64,000 nt of DNA, from the NCBI GenBank assembly GCA_026399025.1, contig JAPLRU010000116.1:1-64000 (forward strand), read 5' to 3'. The position numbers were made by a program, and so were the translations under genes. Below are positions 1 through 11,431 of this stretch, in pieces. This DNA is from Methylobacter sp. Its GTDB lineage: Bacteria; Pseudomonadota; Gammaproteobacteria; Methylococcales; Methylomonadaceae. Each line of letters begins with the position of its first letter. Within the stretch, counting starts at the first letter, position 1. The notes under the pieces are model-generated. The model was not told the origin of the DNA and made no database searches. It worked only from the letters and a program-made list of their open reading frames with translations.

Positions 1-390
<390 letters not shown>

Positions 391-548
391 AAATCAGTTT
401 GCCACTCAATAAGATGAGTAGCCAATCTTGGCTCGACTACAGAATTCAACGTATAAATTACTTTTTACGTGTGATTTTGTGTCGATTATTTATTACAAGC
501 ACAAACAATTCATCACAAGCACCCACACAAATTATTTTGATCCGATTT

Positions 549-558
549 TTAAAGAGCA
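549..558 (-). promoter_or_regulatory. boxA-like rRNA antitermination element in the 16S leader
   Basis: Reverse complement is TGCTCTTTAA, matching the canonical boxA core, about 160 nt upstream of the 16S 5' end. Confidence 0.6.
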
Positions 559-1241
559 TGGAGTCAAACTCCGGTTTAGCTGAACTATTATACAGATTTC
601 ATTCAGCCTGTCAACATCCCGTTAACCTTATTTTTTCTTCTCTTCCCGACCGGAGCCACTTACGCAACACCGAAGAGGCCGACCATTATAACCCACCCAA
701 TCAACTTGTCAAGCAATTCGTTCGCTTTAATTTCAAAGGAACCCCCTGCCGGAGCACCCTGCCCCGAAAGAACTGCGCATTATACAGCCTTAACTATCCC
801 GGTCAAGCTGTTATTTCGACGAGCATCAGAAACAAATAAACTGTCCGCACTGGTAGCAAATAAATTATCAGGCTTGCTTAGAGTAGATATAGCAATGAAG
901 CGAACAGACTAACGACAAGAGACAAAGACGGCGAGATTTGAAGAGGCATTATGGTGATTAGCAGGAAAAAAGGCTGACACAAGACTTGAATCAAATCTTG
1001 TGTGATTTCTTCTATTAGCTTTCTTTATTGTACTCATAACTATTCTGAGGAAAATTCGAGGTACTTATACTTAAAATAATTCAATAGATAGCGAGCGAGA
1101 TAGGAAACTTTGTGTCGTGATACCAAATTCGGACTTTATAATAAGAACGCGCAGGCGCAATTTTTAAGATAAAAATATCCGGCTTTCGCGGCTAATTCGC
1201 TTATTTACTTAATTTTTACACCGCCCAACCTCCCCGACTCA

Positions 1242-4200
1242 TTGAAATGTTTTATGAAAAAGAAATCGCTGGCGGATAGCCCGAAACTACAAGCTTACAG
1301 ACTCACCGAAAAACTCGGCGAAAGTTTGCAATCGCAAGTGTATAAGGGTTATCACAAAAATCAGCCCGAGCAACCTTTGGTACTTAAACTACTCAAATTG
1401 CTGTCCGGCTGGGACGAGCAGTCGCGCCATTTGCAGCAAAAAATCGAGCGACTCAAAGTTTTGCACGACCCGCGCGCCTGTACACCGATAGCGCTGGATT
1501 CTGATAACGGCGTACATTTTATAGTGCAGCCGTGGTTTGCCGGGCAGACCTTGGCCGATTGGACGGCTCAACATCCCAGCATCAATCTAAGCGATTTTTT
1601 CACCATCGCCTGCGCGCTGGCCGATACCTTGCAGGCAGTGCATGAGGCCGGCATTACTCACGGCGGCATCAAGCCGCACAATATTCTGGTGCAACCGGGC
1701 ACGCTGACCTTGCGCCTGTCCGATTTCATCACACCGCTGGACATCCGCGATGTCAGCCATTTTATCTACGATCCCGAATTTGTGCGCGGGACGCTGGCCT
1801 ATACTTCGCCCGAGCAAACCGGGCGCATTAATTACCGGGTGGATTTTTCCACCGACCTGTATTCGACGGGCATCGTGTTTTACGAATTGCTCACCGGCAA
1901 ACTGCCGTTTTTTTCCACCGATCCGTTGGAACTGATTCATTCGCATTTGGCCGAAGAAGCGCCCAAAGTACATGAAAGCAATCCCGATATTCCGCGCCAG
2001 CTGAGTCATATCATCGCCAAGCTGGCGTTCAAACAGCCGGAAAAACGCTATCAAAGCGCCTCCGGGCTGTTGGCCGATCTGATCCGTTGCCGCGACAACT
2101 ATGCCGCAACCGGAACCATTGCCGAGTTTCCGGTCGGCTTGCGCGACCGCACCAAACGGATGATTTTTATTTCCAAAATGGTCGGCCGCCAGGCCGAGTG
2201 CGAGTTGATCCGGCGCGAATACGACGAGGTCATGCGCGGAACCTTCCGCGCCGTGTTTATTTCCGGCCTGTCCGGTATCGGCAAGACCCGCTTGATTCAG
2301 GAACTGCAAAAACCGTTGGTGCGCCACCGCGGTTATTTCACTTCGGGCAAGTTCGACCAGTACCAGAAAAATATTCCCTACAGTTCGCTGATTCTGGCCT
2401 TACGCAATCTGATGCGGACTTTTTTGACCGAAAGCGATGCACAGGTAGCACAGTGGCAAGGTAAAGTTCTCGACGCTGTAGGCGGCGACGGCCGCGTGAT
2501 TATCGATGTAGTGCCGGAACTTGAATTCATCATAGGGGTACAGCCGGAAGTGGCGCATCTGCCGCCGGTGGAAGCGCGCAACCGCTTCAATAATTTATTC
2601 GGACGTTTTCTTGCTTGTCTGGCTGACGAAGCGCATCCGCTGGTGTTATTTATTGACGATTTGCAATGGTGCGATACCGCCACCTTCGACTTTTTACAGA
2701 ATATTTTCGCCAATCATAAAGAACATCCTTATTTGTTTTTCATGGGCGCTTACCGCCACAACGAAGTGGATGCCACACATCCACTGACCAAATTGATCCG
2801 CAACATTCAACAGTGCCAACAATCCTTGCGGGAAATCCGGCTGGAGGCGCTGGAGGATAAAGATTGCCACGAAATGGTGGCTTATATTTTGGACTCGCCG
2901 TTGGCGACGACCGCCAACCTGGCTCAATTTATCGCCCGGCTGACCGAAGGCAATCCGCTGTTTGTCAGCGAGAGTCTGGCTTGGTTGTACAACGAGCATT
3001 TGCTGCATACCGATGAACAGCTGCATTGGCATTGGGATATGAACAAGATCCGCGATACACGGATGCCGGCCACCGTGGTCGAGTTATTCAGTTCAAAAGT
3101 CCGCACTTTACCGGCCGCCACGCTGCACATCCTCAACTACTGCGCCTGCATGGGTAACCGCTTTACGGTAATGGAGATTGCGCGGGTGCTGGATACGGGC
3201 CTGGAAGCGCTGTTCGAAAACCTGAAACCGGTGCTGACGCTGGGCATGCTGCTGGAAAATAAATCCGATCTGCAATTTGTCCACGACCGGGTGCAGGAAG
3301 CGGTACTGCGCCAAGTCGATGAACGGGCGCGTCCGGCTATCCACTGGCGCATCGGCAACCGCTTGCTGAGCGAGATTCCGGCCGATGCCGATTTTGAAGC
3401 GCAGGATAATATGTTCAGCATTGCCATGCACCTTAATCGGGGGCGTCCCGAAGACCTGGATCCGGTTATGCTTTATCGCTTGGTCGACATCAACTTTCAT
3501 GCCGGCAACAAAGCGCTGGATGCATTGGCCGGCGATGCCGCCAACGATTTTTTTCTGACCGCGCACGCTATGCTGCCTTCGGATTGTTGGGACAGCGCCT
3601 ATGAGCTGACTTTCCGCATTTATCAGCGCCTGGCTAAAACCGACTTGATGCGCGGCCGCTACGAAGCTTCCGAAGCGCTGCTCAATCAGCTTATTGAGCA
3701 TGCCGTCAGCGATTTCGACAAGGCCGAAGCGCTGGCGGAACAAACCACTTCACTGTCTTCTTTCGGCAATTTTAACAAGGCGATCGAAACCGCCAATCGC
3801 GGTCTGGCGTATTTCGGTAAATCCATACCCGCCGATGCGGATCAAGCCCGTCGACAGATGCAAGCCTTGATGACACAGATTGAAGCTCTGGGCGATGTCT
3901 GGAATACCATTTTGTGCATGCCTTTTACTCAGGACCGCAAAAGCAAGATCGAACTCGCTTTTTACAGCGAGCTGATTCCCGATCTGTACATGTCCGGCCT
4001 AGTCGCCCAACTGTACTTGTCGGCCGCGCAATCCACCCAGCTTTGCTTGGCAGGCGGCATGGACGAATCGGTCATTTATTCTTTTTCGATCATGGGGCTC
4101 AATCTGGGCGAACAGGAAAAATTCGAACTCGCCTTCCGTTACGAAGATTTAGCCCACGATCTGTGCGCCAAGTATCCCAACACCTTCGGCGCGACCCGCG

Positions 4201-6380
4201 GCATGAACGGCATCGTTTGGTGCAATATGCATTCGCGCAGTCATCCCGCCGCTATCGTCGACTATTGTTTAAAAGGCATTCAGTGCGGCAAGAACTGCGG
4301 CGACCTGTATAACGCCGGTTTATCCTACGGCCCGCTGATGTGGAATTTGCAGGTTCAGGGCAAGAATTTGCGCCTGATCGAAGAAACCGCCGAGGAATGC
4401 TTGAATTTCTCGCGCAAAAATCAGCTGTCCTTTTCGCTGGCTTTGGCCGAGGCGGTGCTGGCCGGTTGGGTGGCGCCGATGAAGCCGGATTACCGGCCGG
4501 TGCCGATGGAAGATACCCTGGAACGTTGGGCGGCCGCCAATTACGTCGCCGCCTCCGGCAGCTATTTTGTGCTGCTCGGCATCAGTCAGTATTATCTGGG
4601 CGATTATGCCGCAGCGGCGACGTCGCTGGCGGCTGTCGAACATTATCGGCACGGCTTGACCGACAACGTGCTGAAGCGTTTGTGGTTTGTGTTCCGCATC
4701 GCTAATCGCTTACGCTTGCTTGATGATGAAACGGCTTGGGCGGATATCGAAGCGGACATCGCCCCGCTGTTACAGAACCTCGAAACCTGGGCGCGGCTGG
4801 GCCCTTTGCTAAGGCCTTATCTGGCGTTTATTCATGCCGAAACGGCCCGCGTTAAAGGCGAGTCGCGGGAAGCGCGCAACCTGTATCTGGATGCGATTGC
4901 CGAAGCGCAGGCGCAACACTACGATTTGCTCGCCGGACATGTGTTCGAAAGCTTGGGCGATTTACTGAGCAAAACCGCGTTGGGCGATGCCGCCATTTAT
5001 TATGCCGAAGCACGGCGGCTGTATCGTGCTTGCGATGCCGAAAGCAAGGGTGGCCGCTTACAGCAACATAACGAGCTTGACCTTGAGGATCCCGTGCTAC
5101 AGGAGCCAAATGAAACCGAGATGCTGGAATTATCCACCTTGCCCAATCTCGATATTAACTACCTGATGAAATCGGCATTGGCGCTGTCCGCCGAAATCGA
5201 TTTGGCGCAACTGCTGCAAAAAATCATGAACGTGGAACTGGAAAGTTCCGGCGCTCAACACGGCTATTTGCTAATCAAAGAGCAGGACGCGCTGGTCATT
5301 GTTGCGGAGCACCATGTCGGCAAAAAGCAAGCCCTTAATATTCAACATTACAGCTTAAGCAAAGCGGTCGGCGTTTGTCAGGCCATCGTCAATTACGTGT
5401 TCCGCACCCACGAAAAAGTGCTGCTGCGCGATGCGGGCGTTGAGGGCGATTTCCAAAACGCCCCCGAAGTACAAATGCTGGGCTTGCGCTCGGTGCTGTG
5501 CCTGCCGGTAATCAAGCAAGCCGAACTGATTGGCGTGTTGTACTTGGAAAACCGATTGTCGGAGGGCATCTTCACCGCCGAAAAAAGCGTGATGACCGAA
5601 CTGCTGACCTCGCACGCAGCCATCGCGCTGGAAAATGCCAGGCTGCTTGAAGAAACCCGTCATGCTTATATGCAGTTGCAAGAAAACCGGGAACACATGA
5701 TGCAAATGGAAAAACTGTCCGCACTGGGCACTTTGGTCGGCGGCGTCGCCCATGAAATCAACAATCCGTTAATGGGGGTGATGAATTATGTCGAGTTTGC
5801 CGAAAGCAAAGTGACCGATGACAAAACCCGTGAGGTGCTGGGTAAAGCGATGCACGAGATCGAACGCATCAAAACTATCGTGCGTAACATGCTGATTTAT
5901 GTCCGCACCAAGTCGAGCCCAACGGGCACCTGTCACATCCTCGACACCGTTAACCAGACCTTGTCGCTGCTGGAAGGCGAGTTTAAGCGAGCCAATATTC
6001 TGATACAGACCGAGTTAGCCGATAAGTTGCCGCTGATTGTTTGTAGCGCCGACAGCCTGCAACAAATATTGATCAATCTATTGCTCAATGCCAGGGACGC
6101 CTTAGCGGAACACCAGCAGCCTTGCATCGAAATTATCGCGTATCGGCATGATGCGGTGGTGGAACTGAGCATATGCGACAACGGGCCGGGCATTCCCGAC
6201 GCCATTCTCAGCCGGATATTCGATCCCTTTTTTACCACCAAACCGCCGGGTAAGGGAACCGGTCTGGGTTTGTCGGTATCCCACCGCCTGATCGAAGAAA
6301 GCGGGGGACATATAATGGCGTATAATAAAAAGGGTATAAGCGGCTGCTGCATAAGATTGCAGTTTAGGATAGCTAATTAG
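1242..6380 (+). CDS. Multidomain Ser/Thr kinase - AAA ATPase - GAF - histidine kinase (trifunctional sensor kinase)
   Basis: N-terminal protein-kinase fold ([30 protein letters not shown]), P-loop [13 protein letters not shown] region, His[14 protein letters not shown] and HATPase [18 protein letters not shown]. Confidence 0.92.
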   Translation: MKCFMKKKSLADSPKLQAYRLTEKLGESLQSQVYKGYHKNQPEQPLVLKLLKLLSGWDEQSRHLQQKIERLKVLHDPRACTPIALDSDNGVHFIVQPWFAGQTLADWTAQHPSINLSDFFTIACALADTLQAVHEAGITHGGIKPHNILVQPGTLTLRLSDFITPLDIRDVSHFIYDPEFVRGTLAYTSPEQTGRINYRVDFSTDLYSTGIVFYELLTGKLPFFSTDPLELIHSHLAEEAPKVHESNPDIPRQLSHIIAKLAFKQPEKRYQSASGLLADLIRCRDNYAATGTIAEFPVGLRDRTKRMIFISKMVGRQAECELIRREYDEVMRGTFRAVFISGLSGIGKTRLIQELQKPLVRHRGYFTSGKFDQYQKNIPYSSLILALRNLMRTFLTESDAQVAQWQGKVLDAVGGDGRVIIDVVPELEFIIGVQPEVAHLPPVEARNRFNNLFGRFLACLADEAHPLVLFIDDLQWCDTATFDFLQNIFANHKEHPYLFFMGAYRHNEVDATHPLTKLIRNIQQCQQSLREIRLEALEDKDCHEMVAYILDSPLATTANLAQFIARLTEGNPLFVSESLAWLYNEHLLHTDEQLHWHWDMNKIRDTRMPATVVELFSSKVRTLPAATLHILNYCACMGNRFTVMEIARVLDTGLEALFENLKPVLTLGMLLENKSDLQFVHDRVQEAVLRQVDERARPAIHWRIGNRLLSEIPADADFEAQDNMFSIAMHLNRGRPEDLDPVMLYRLVDINFHAGNKALDALAGDAANDFFLTAHAMLPSDCWDSAYELTFRIYQRLAKTDLMRGRYEASEALLNQLIEHAVSDFDKAEALAEQTTSLSSFGNFNKAIETANRGLAYFGKSIPADADQARRQMQALMTQIEALGDVWNTILCMPFTQDRKSKIELAFYSELIPDLYMSGLVAQLYLSAAQSTQLCLAGGMDESVIYSFSIMGLNLGEQEKFELAFRYEDLAHDLCAKYPNTFGATRGMNGIVWCNMHSRSHPAAIVDYCLKGIQCGKNCGDLYNAGLSYGPLMWNLQVQGKNLRLIEETAEECLNFSRKNQLSFSLALAEAVLAGWVAPMKPDYRPVPMEDTLERWAAANYVAASGSYFVLLGISQYYLGDYAAAATSLAAVEHYRHGLTDNVLKRLWFVFRIANRLRLLDDETAWADIEADIAPLLQNLETWARLGPLLRPYLAFIHAETARVKGESREARNLYLDAIAEAQAQHYDLLAGHVFESLGDLLSKTALGDAAIYYAEARRLYRACDAESKGGRLQQHNELDLEDPVLQEPNETEMLELSTLPNLDINYLMKSALALSAEIDLAQLLQKIMNVELESSGAQHGYLLIKEQDALVIVAEHHVGKKQALNIQHYSLSKAVGVCQAIVNYVFRTHEKVLLRDAGVEGDFQNAPEVQMLGLRSVLCLPVIKQAELIGVLYLENRLSEGIFTAEKSVMTELLTSHAAIALENARLLEETRHAYMQLQENREHMMQMEKLSALGTLVGGVAHEINNPLMGVMNYVEFAESKVTDDKTREVLGKAMHEIERIKTIVRNMLIYVRTKSSPTGTCHILDTVNQTLSLLEGEFKRANILIQTELADKLPLIVCSADSLQQILINLLLNARDALAEHQQPCIEIIAYRHDAVVELSICDNGPGIPDAILSRIFDPFFTTKPPGKGTGLGLSVSHRLIEESGGHIMAYNKKGISGCCIRLQFRIAN

Positions 6381-6397
6381 TTTATTTAGGAATAGTA

Positions 6398-7087
6398 ATG
6401 ACAAATAAAATTCTGGTTATTGATGACGATCCCGCAGTGCGCGGAGCTTTTAACCTGATACTGGGCGAGGCCGGCTATGATGTGCAAGAAGCGGATAACG
6501 GCTTGCAAGGCGTCGAAATGGCACAAGCCGGACGTCCCGACTTGGTCTTTCTCGACCTCAGAATGCCCGGCATTGACGGCGTCGAAACCTTGCGCCGTTT
6601 GAAAGCGATAGATGAGGACATGAATGTCTATATTGTGACGGCTTTTGCCAATGAATATATGAATCAACTCAAAGTCGCCCACGACGAAGGCCTGAACTTC
6701 CAGTTGGCCAGCAAGCCGCTGTCGTCCAAACAAATCAGACATGTCGCCAACTCCATCAGCCGCTCAAGGGAAGTCAACAAGGACAGCGATAAACTGCTGT
6801 TGACGCTGTATATCGTTTCGCTGAACGCTGAATTCAGAAAACTGGTTGGGCAGCTCAGTACCGTATTGGCCGCTACCTATAAACCGGGATATTGGAAGCT
6901 GGATGTGGTGGAAGTGCTGGAGATGCCGGAAAAAGCGCTGTCGCAAAACATCTTCGCCACGCCGATGCTGGTGCGCGATCTGCCGACGCCGGTATTGAAG
7001 TTGCTGGGTAATTTATCCAAAATGCCGGAAGTCATCGCGTCCATTACGTCTCAGCATAGCAATGGGTCGGATACTGTCATCATGTAA
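6398..7087 (+). CDS. Response regulator (receiver domain plus uncharacterised C-terminal region)
   Basis: ILVIDDDPAVRGAF...PDLVFLDLRMPGIDGVE; directly downstream of the large histidine kinase. Confidence 0.9.
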   Translation: MTNKILVIDDDPAVRGAFNLILGEAGYDVQEADNGLQGVEMAQAGRPDLVFLDLRMPGIDGVETLRRLKAIDEDMNVYIVTAFANEYMNQLKVAHDEGLNFQLASKPLSSKQIRHVANSISRSREVNKDSDKLLLTLYIVSLNAEFRKLVGQLSTVLAATYKPGYWKLDVVEVLEMPEKALSQNIFATPMLVRDLPTPVLKLLGNLSKMPEVIASITSQHSNGSDTVIM

Positions 7088-7147
7088 TTTATCTGGGTTC
7101 CCACGAAATCCGTGGAAACAGGAAAACAAGATCTTCTGAGCAGTTAT

Positions 7148-7423
7148 ATGAAGCCCTTTAACTGGAATTCCGATAAAAATCATCAGCTCATCAAGGAACG
7201 AGGCATCTCTTTTGAGGAGATTGTGTTCTGTTTGCAGAGCAACGGATTGTTGGACGATATTTCTCACCCGAATAATGAAAAGTATGCTCATCAGCGTATC
7301 TTTGTGGTTGCTATTGATGATTATGTCTATTTGGTTCCCTATGTTGAAACAGAAAATGAGATCTTTCTGAAAACGGTTATTCCTAGCAGGAAGGCGACCA
7401 AGCAATATTTTGGAGATAATTGA
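7148..7423 (+). CDS. BrnT-like toxin of a type II TA pair
   Basis: MKPFNWNSDKNHQLIKERGISFEEIVF...RIFVVAIDD...VIPSRKATKQYF resembles the BrnT pattern (F-W-D-K...HGVSFEEA...ISARKAT). The downstream ATG is chosen over the ORF-track start. Confidence 0.65.
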   Translation: MKPFNWNSDKNHQLIKERGISFEEIVFCLQSNGLLDDISHPNNEKYAHQRIFVVAIDDYVYLVPYVETENEIFLKTVIPSRKATKQYFGDN

Positions 7424-7740
7424 TGAAAAAATTCAAATTAGATGAAGATGAACAAGCACTTTTAGACGCGTTCGAAGCGGGTCAGTTCGAATCGGGCTTA
7501 ACGCCTGAAAGAAGGCTGTTTATCGCAAAATCCGCCGAAGCAACGTTTAAAAAAGACAAAAAAATCAATGTCAGAATTTCAAGTCGCGATTTATCCGCCA
7601 TTCAAAGAAGAGCGCTTGAGCAAGGCATTCCTTATCAAACCCTGGTTTCCAGTATTATTCATAAATATATTTCCGGTAGTTTGTGCGATGCTTTGTCTAA
7701 TAAGTCCACACATAAATCCATAAAACCGAAAGCTACATAA
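7423..7740 (+). CDS. BrnA/CopG-like antitoxin
   Basis: KINVRISSRDLSAIQRRALEQGIPYQTLVSSIIHKYISG is a ribbon-helix-helix-like antitoxin C-terminus; overlaps the toxin stop by 1 nt. Confidence 0.65.
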   Translation: MKKFKLDEDEQALLDAFEAGQFESGLTPERRLFIAKSAEATFKKDKKINVRISSRDLSAIQRRALEQGIPYQTLVSSIIHKYISGSLCDALSNKSTHKSIKPKAT

Positions 7741-7744
7741 TTCA

Positions 7745-9727
7745 ATGACAGCCGCCTTAGCCAATCTCAACCTGATTCTTGAAACTATTACCGACGGCAT
7801 TTTGGTTGTCGATCGATTGGGTTTTGTTCTGTATACCAACCGAAGCGCCGAACGTATTTTCGATCAAGACGCACTGCTGGGCACCAAGCTGGCTATTCCG
7901 GTCAGCCCGAGTGACGTTCCCCAAGAAATCAACCTGGTTCGCCGTAGCGGCTTGGGCTGGGCGGAATTGCGCTCCGCTCCTATTATATGGAACGGCAAAC
8001 GGGCCTATGTCATCGGCGTCAGCGATATTACCGAACGCAAGCTAAGCAATGATCATCTGCGTCAGGCTGCGGCGGTTTTTGAAAGCACCCGCGAAGGCGT
8101 GTTGATGACCGATGCGAACAAGCGCATCCTCAGGATAAACCGCGCCTTTACCGACATCACCAGCTATAGCGAAGCCGAAGCTATCGGCCAACAGCCTTCG
8201 ATGCTGCGATCCGGCCGTCATGACGCGAAATTTTACGCCGAGATGTGGTCCAGCATCGCAAAAACCGGCCATTGGCAGGGCGAGATTTGGAATCGGCGTA
8301 AAAACGGCGAAGTCTATCCCGAGCTGCTCAGCATCAGCGCTATCGTCGATAAAGCCAGCGAAGTGACCAATTATGTTGGGGTGTTTGCCGACATCTCGCA
8401 ACTCAAAGCCACCGAATCGCAACTTGATTTTCTGGCCCATCACGACCCTCTGACCCGCTTACCCAACCGTTTACTGCTGCTGTCGCGGGTGGAACACGCC
8501 GTCGAAATCGCGTTGCGTCATGGAAAAATGCTGGCCTTACTGATGATCGATTTAGATCGATTTAAAGATGTCAACGACAGTTTCGGCCACCTGACCGGCG
8601 ACGAACTGTTGCAACAAGTGGCCAAGCAACTTAATTCCCGATTGCGCGGCATCGATACGGTATGCAGGCTGGGCGGCGACGAATTCGCCGTGCTCATCGA
8701 GAATGTCGCGCATCCTGAAGATGCCGCGCGGGTCGCCAATGACATCATTATTGCATTAGGCGAACCTTGGCTGTTGTCCAATGGGCAAGAGGTGCGTATC
8801 GGCGCCAGCGTCGGCATCAGCTTGTTTCCGGAACATGGCGCGACGCCGGTGGAACTGGTGCAACAAGCCGATACCGCGCTTTATCAGGCTAAGGCCGAAG
8901 GCCGCGGCCGCTTTAAATATTTTTCCGAGGATCTGACCCGCTCCGCCCGCGCCCGCATGGACCTTGAAGTGCGTTTACGCCGGGCGATTGATAAAGGCGA
9001 ACTGCGGGTGTTTTATCAACCGCAGGTCAATATTGAAACAGGCCGCATTATCGGCGCCGAAGCGTTGATCCGCTGGCAGGACCCCGATGAAGGCCTGATC
9101 CCGCCGCTACGCTTTATCCCGGTTGCCGAAGAAACCGGGTTGATTACCGTGATCGGCAACTGGATCCTGAAAGAAACCTGCCTCCAGGGTAAACGCTGGA
9201 TTGATGCGGGCCTAGCGCCGTTGACACTGGCGGTGAATGTTTCGCCGCGCCAGTTTCTGAACAGCAATATAGAACAAATCGTCGCCGAGACCTTGGCTGA
9301 AACCGGCTTTCCCGCCGCCCGCCTGGAACTGGAGCTGACCGAGAGCGCCTTGATGCAGCGCGAGGATGAAGCGATTCAGGTCCTGAACCGCCTGCATGCG
9401 TTGGGTGTCCGCCTTGCGATTGACGACTTCGGCACCGGTTACTCCTCCTTGTCTTATCTGAAGCTGTTTCCGCTGGATGTGTTGAAAATCGACAAGAGCT
9501 TTATCGACGATATTCCGCATCATCGCGACGATATGGAAATCGCCGCCGCCATCGTCGCAATGGCGCATACCCTGCGCTTGAAAGTGCTGGCCGAAGGCGT
9601 GGAGACCAAGGCGCAGCTCGACTTCCTGAAAACCCAAGGTTGCGATTTATATCAGGGCTATTTGACCAGTCCGCCGGTGCCTGCGGCTCAATTCGAGAAA
9701 TTACTGCCGGCTCAGGGAGAGGGCTGA
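7745..9727 (+). CDS. PAS-PAS-GGDEF-EAL protein (c-di-GMP turnover)
   Basis: PAS motifs, CRLGGDEFAVLIE (GGDEF), ALIRWQDPDEG and IDDFGTGYSSLSYL (EAL). Confidence 0.95.
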   Translation: MTAALANLNLILETITDGILVVDRLGFVLYTNRSAERIFDQDALLGTKLAIPVSPSDVPQEINLVRRSGLGWAELRSAPIIWNGKRAYVIGVSDITERKLSNDHLRQAAAVFESTREGVLMTDANKRILRINRAFTDITSYSEAEAIGQQPSMLRSGRHDAKFYAEMWSSIAKTGHWQGEIWNRRKNGEVYPELLSISAIVDKASEVTNYVGVFADISQLKATESQLDFLAHHDPLTRLPNRLLLLSRVEHAVEIALRHGKMLALLMIDLDRFKDVNDSFGHLTGDELLQQVAKQLNSRLRGIDTVCRLGGDEFAVLIENVAHPEDAARVANDIIIALGEPWLLSNGQEVRIGASVGISLFPEHGATPVELVQQADTALYQAKAEGRGRFKYFSEDLTRSARARMDLEVRLRRAIDKGELRVFYQPQVNIETGRIIGAEALIRWQDPDEGLIPPLRFIPVAEETGLITVIGNWILKETCLQGKRWIDAGLAPLTLAVNVSPRQFLNSNIEQIVAETLAETGFPAARLELELTESALMQREDEAIQVLNRLHALGVRLAIDDFGTGYSSLSYLKLFPLDVLKIDKSFIDDIPHHRDDMEIAAAIVAMAHTLRLKVLAEGVETKAQLDFLKTQGCDLYQGYLTSPPVPAAQFEKLLPAQGEG

Positions 9728-9730
9728 TTT

Positions 9731-11191
9731 ATGACCAATCTCACCGATATATTTCCCTGGAGCGACAATTTTAAAACCGGCATCTCACGCATTGATGAGC
9801 AACATCACCGCTTGGTCGACTTAATTAATATGCTGGCCAATCATTTGGCGCATCAGTCGGATATTCAAACCTTGAACAGCATTTTTACCGAACTGTCCGA
9901 GTATGCCGCCTATCACTTCCGCACCGAAGAAGCCATTTGGGCTCAGTATTTTCAGCAAGATAAGCTGGAGACCGAACACAAAAAAGTCCATCTCAGTTTT
10001 ATTGACGCGATAAACGAACTAAAGAACGAGGAAAACACCCAGACTCCGGAACAGATTATCGCAGACATCCTCTCCTTCCTGACCCATTGGCTGGCTTACC
10101 ATATTCTGGATAATGATATGAACATGGCCAAAATTGTGTGTTATATACAGTCCGGCTTATCTCTGGAACAAGCCAAGAACCAGGCAAAACAGGAGATGAG
10201 CGGGGCGATGAAAGTGCTGATTGAGACCATACTCTCAATGTACGACAACCTGTCGAACCGAACGCTGCATTTGATGAAGGAAATTATTGAGCGGCAACGG
10301 GCCGAGGCCAAGCTACGCCTTGCCGCCAATGTCTTTGAAAACACCCTGGATACGATTTGCATCACCGACGCAAAAGCCAACATCGTCGACCTTAACCCGA
10401 TGTTTTGCCAGAGCTGCAATCTTAGCCGCGAAGACTTGCTGGGCAGAAATTTAAATACGCTCAAGTCCGGGTTTGAAGATCACGATTTCTCGTCGGATTT
10501 ATGGAATACGGTCGATAGCAAAGGGCACTGGTGCGGAGAAATCCAAAACCGCAAGGCTAGCGGAGAACTTGAGACCGAGTGGCTGACGCTGTCTTCAGTC
10601 AGAGACGAGCAAGGAGCGATTACCAATTATGTCGGGGTGTTTTCCAACGTGTCCCAATTGTTCCAGCGCCAGAACAAACTGGAGTTTATCGCCAATCATG
10701 ACGCCTTGACCGGTCTTCCCAACCGATTCCTGCTTGCCGATCGCCTGGATTTAGCTATCGCCCATGCCGAACGATCCAGAGAAATCTTTGCGGTTTGCTA
10801 TCTCGACCTGGACGGCTTCAAGCCGATCAATGATCGTTTCGGCCATGCCGCCGGCGACCATTTGTTACGCGAAATAGCAAAGCGCTTTAAAAGCGTAGTG
10901 CGCGGCAATGATACGGTTGCCAGAGTCGGCGGCGATGAATTCGTTATTGTGCTCAGGGACATGAAAGCGCCGGAGGATTATAAGGTGACCTTGGACAGAC
11001 TGTTGGCCGAAGTTAGCCTACCCGTGTCTATCGGTAACGAAGCCGTCTATGTCACCACCAGCATCGGTGTTGCCATTTGTCCCGATAACGGCAGCGATTC
11101 CGAGTCATTATTAAAGCTTGCCGACCAGGCCATGTATTCTGCTAAAGATTCGGGTAAATCCCGCTATCATTTTGCTCAAGCGCTTGGGTAG
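9731..11191 (+). CDS. Bacteriohemerythrin-PAS-GGDEF diguanylate cyclase
   Basis: Hemerythrin motifs (DEQHHRLVDLIN, YHFRTEEAIW, HKKVHLSF, HILDNDMNM), PAS, RVGGDEFVIVL. Confidence 0.93.
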   Translation: MTNLTDIFPWSDNFKTGISRIDEQHHRLVDLINMLANHLAHQSDIQTLNSIFTELSEYAAYHFRTEEAIWAQYFQQDKLETEHKKVHLSFIDAINELKNEENTQTPEQIIADILSFLTHWLAYHILDNDMNMAKIVCYIQSGLSLEQAKNQAKQEMSGAMKVLIETILSMYDNLSNRTLHLMKEIIERQRAEAKLRLAANVFENTLDTICITDAKANIVDLNPMFCQSCNLSREDLLGRNLNTLKSGFEDHDFSSDLWNTVDSKGHWCGEIQNRKASGELETEWLTLSSVRDEQGAITNYVGVFSNVSQLFQRQNKLEFIANHDALTGLPNRFLLADRLDLAIAHAERSREIFAVCYLDLDGFKPINDRFGHAAGDHLLREIAKRFKSVVRGNDTVARVGGDEFVIVLRDMKAPEDYKVTLDRLLAEVSLPVSIGNEAVYVTTSIGVAICPDNGSDSESLLKLADQAMYSAKDSGKSRYHFAQALG

Positions 11192-11207
11192 TGAGTGCGA
11201 TTCGATA

Positions 11208-11348
11208 TATAGATACCTCAGTTGATAAAGCGACGTAAAGTCCTCTCCAGCGGGAGAGGGTTGGGTGAGGGGGAATCTAAAATAAGGAAAATGCTATTTA
11301 TATTCCCCTCATCCCAACCTTCTCCCTGAGGGAGAGGGAGCGCATGTC
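11208..11348. repeat. 141-bp dispersed inverted-repeat element, copy 1 (MITE/REP-like)
   Basis: tatagatacctcagttgataaagcgacg...cctctccagcgggagagggttgggtgaggg...cccctcatcccaaccttctccctgagggag; a second copy of equal length lies at 37060-37200. Confidence 0.85.
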
Positions 11349-11431
11349 CGAAAAAAATCACCACGAAGCGATAAAAACGTCATGTTTTTCGTATCTTCGT
11401 GCTGAATAAAAAACTTTTATTTGATAGCGAT

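Noticed and set aside
1389-6742. Numerous antisense ORFs opposite the large kinase (e.g., 1587-2327, 3108-3743)
   Set aside because: High-GC third-position artefacts opposite a clearly coding gene; low-complexity, no recognisable domains.
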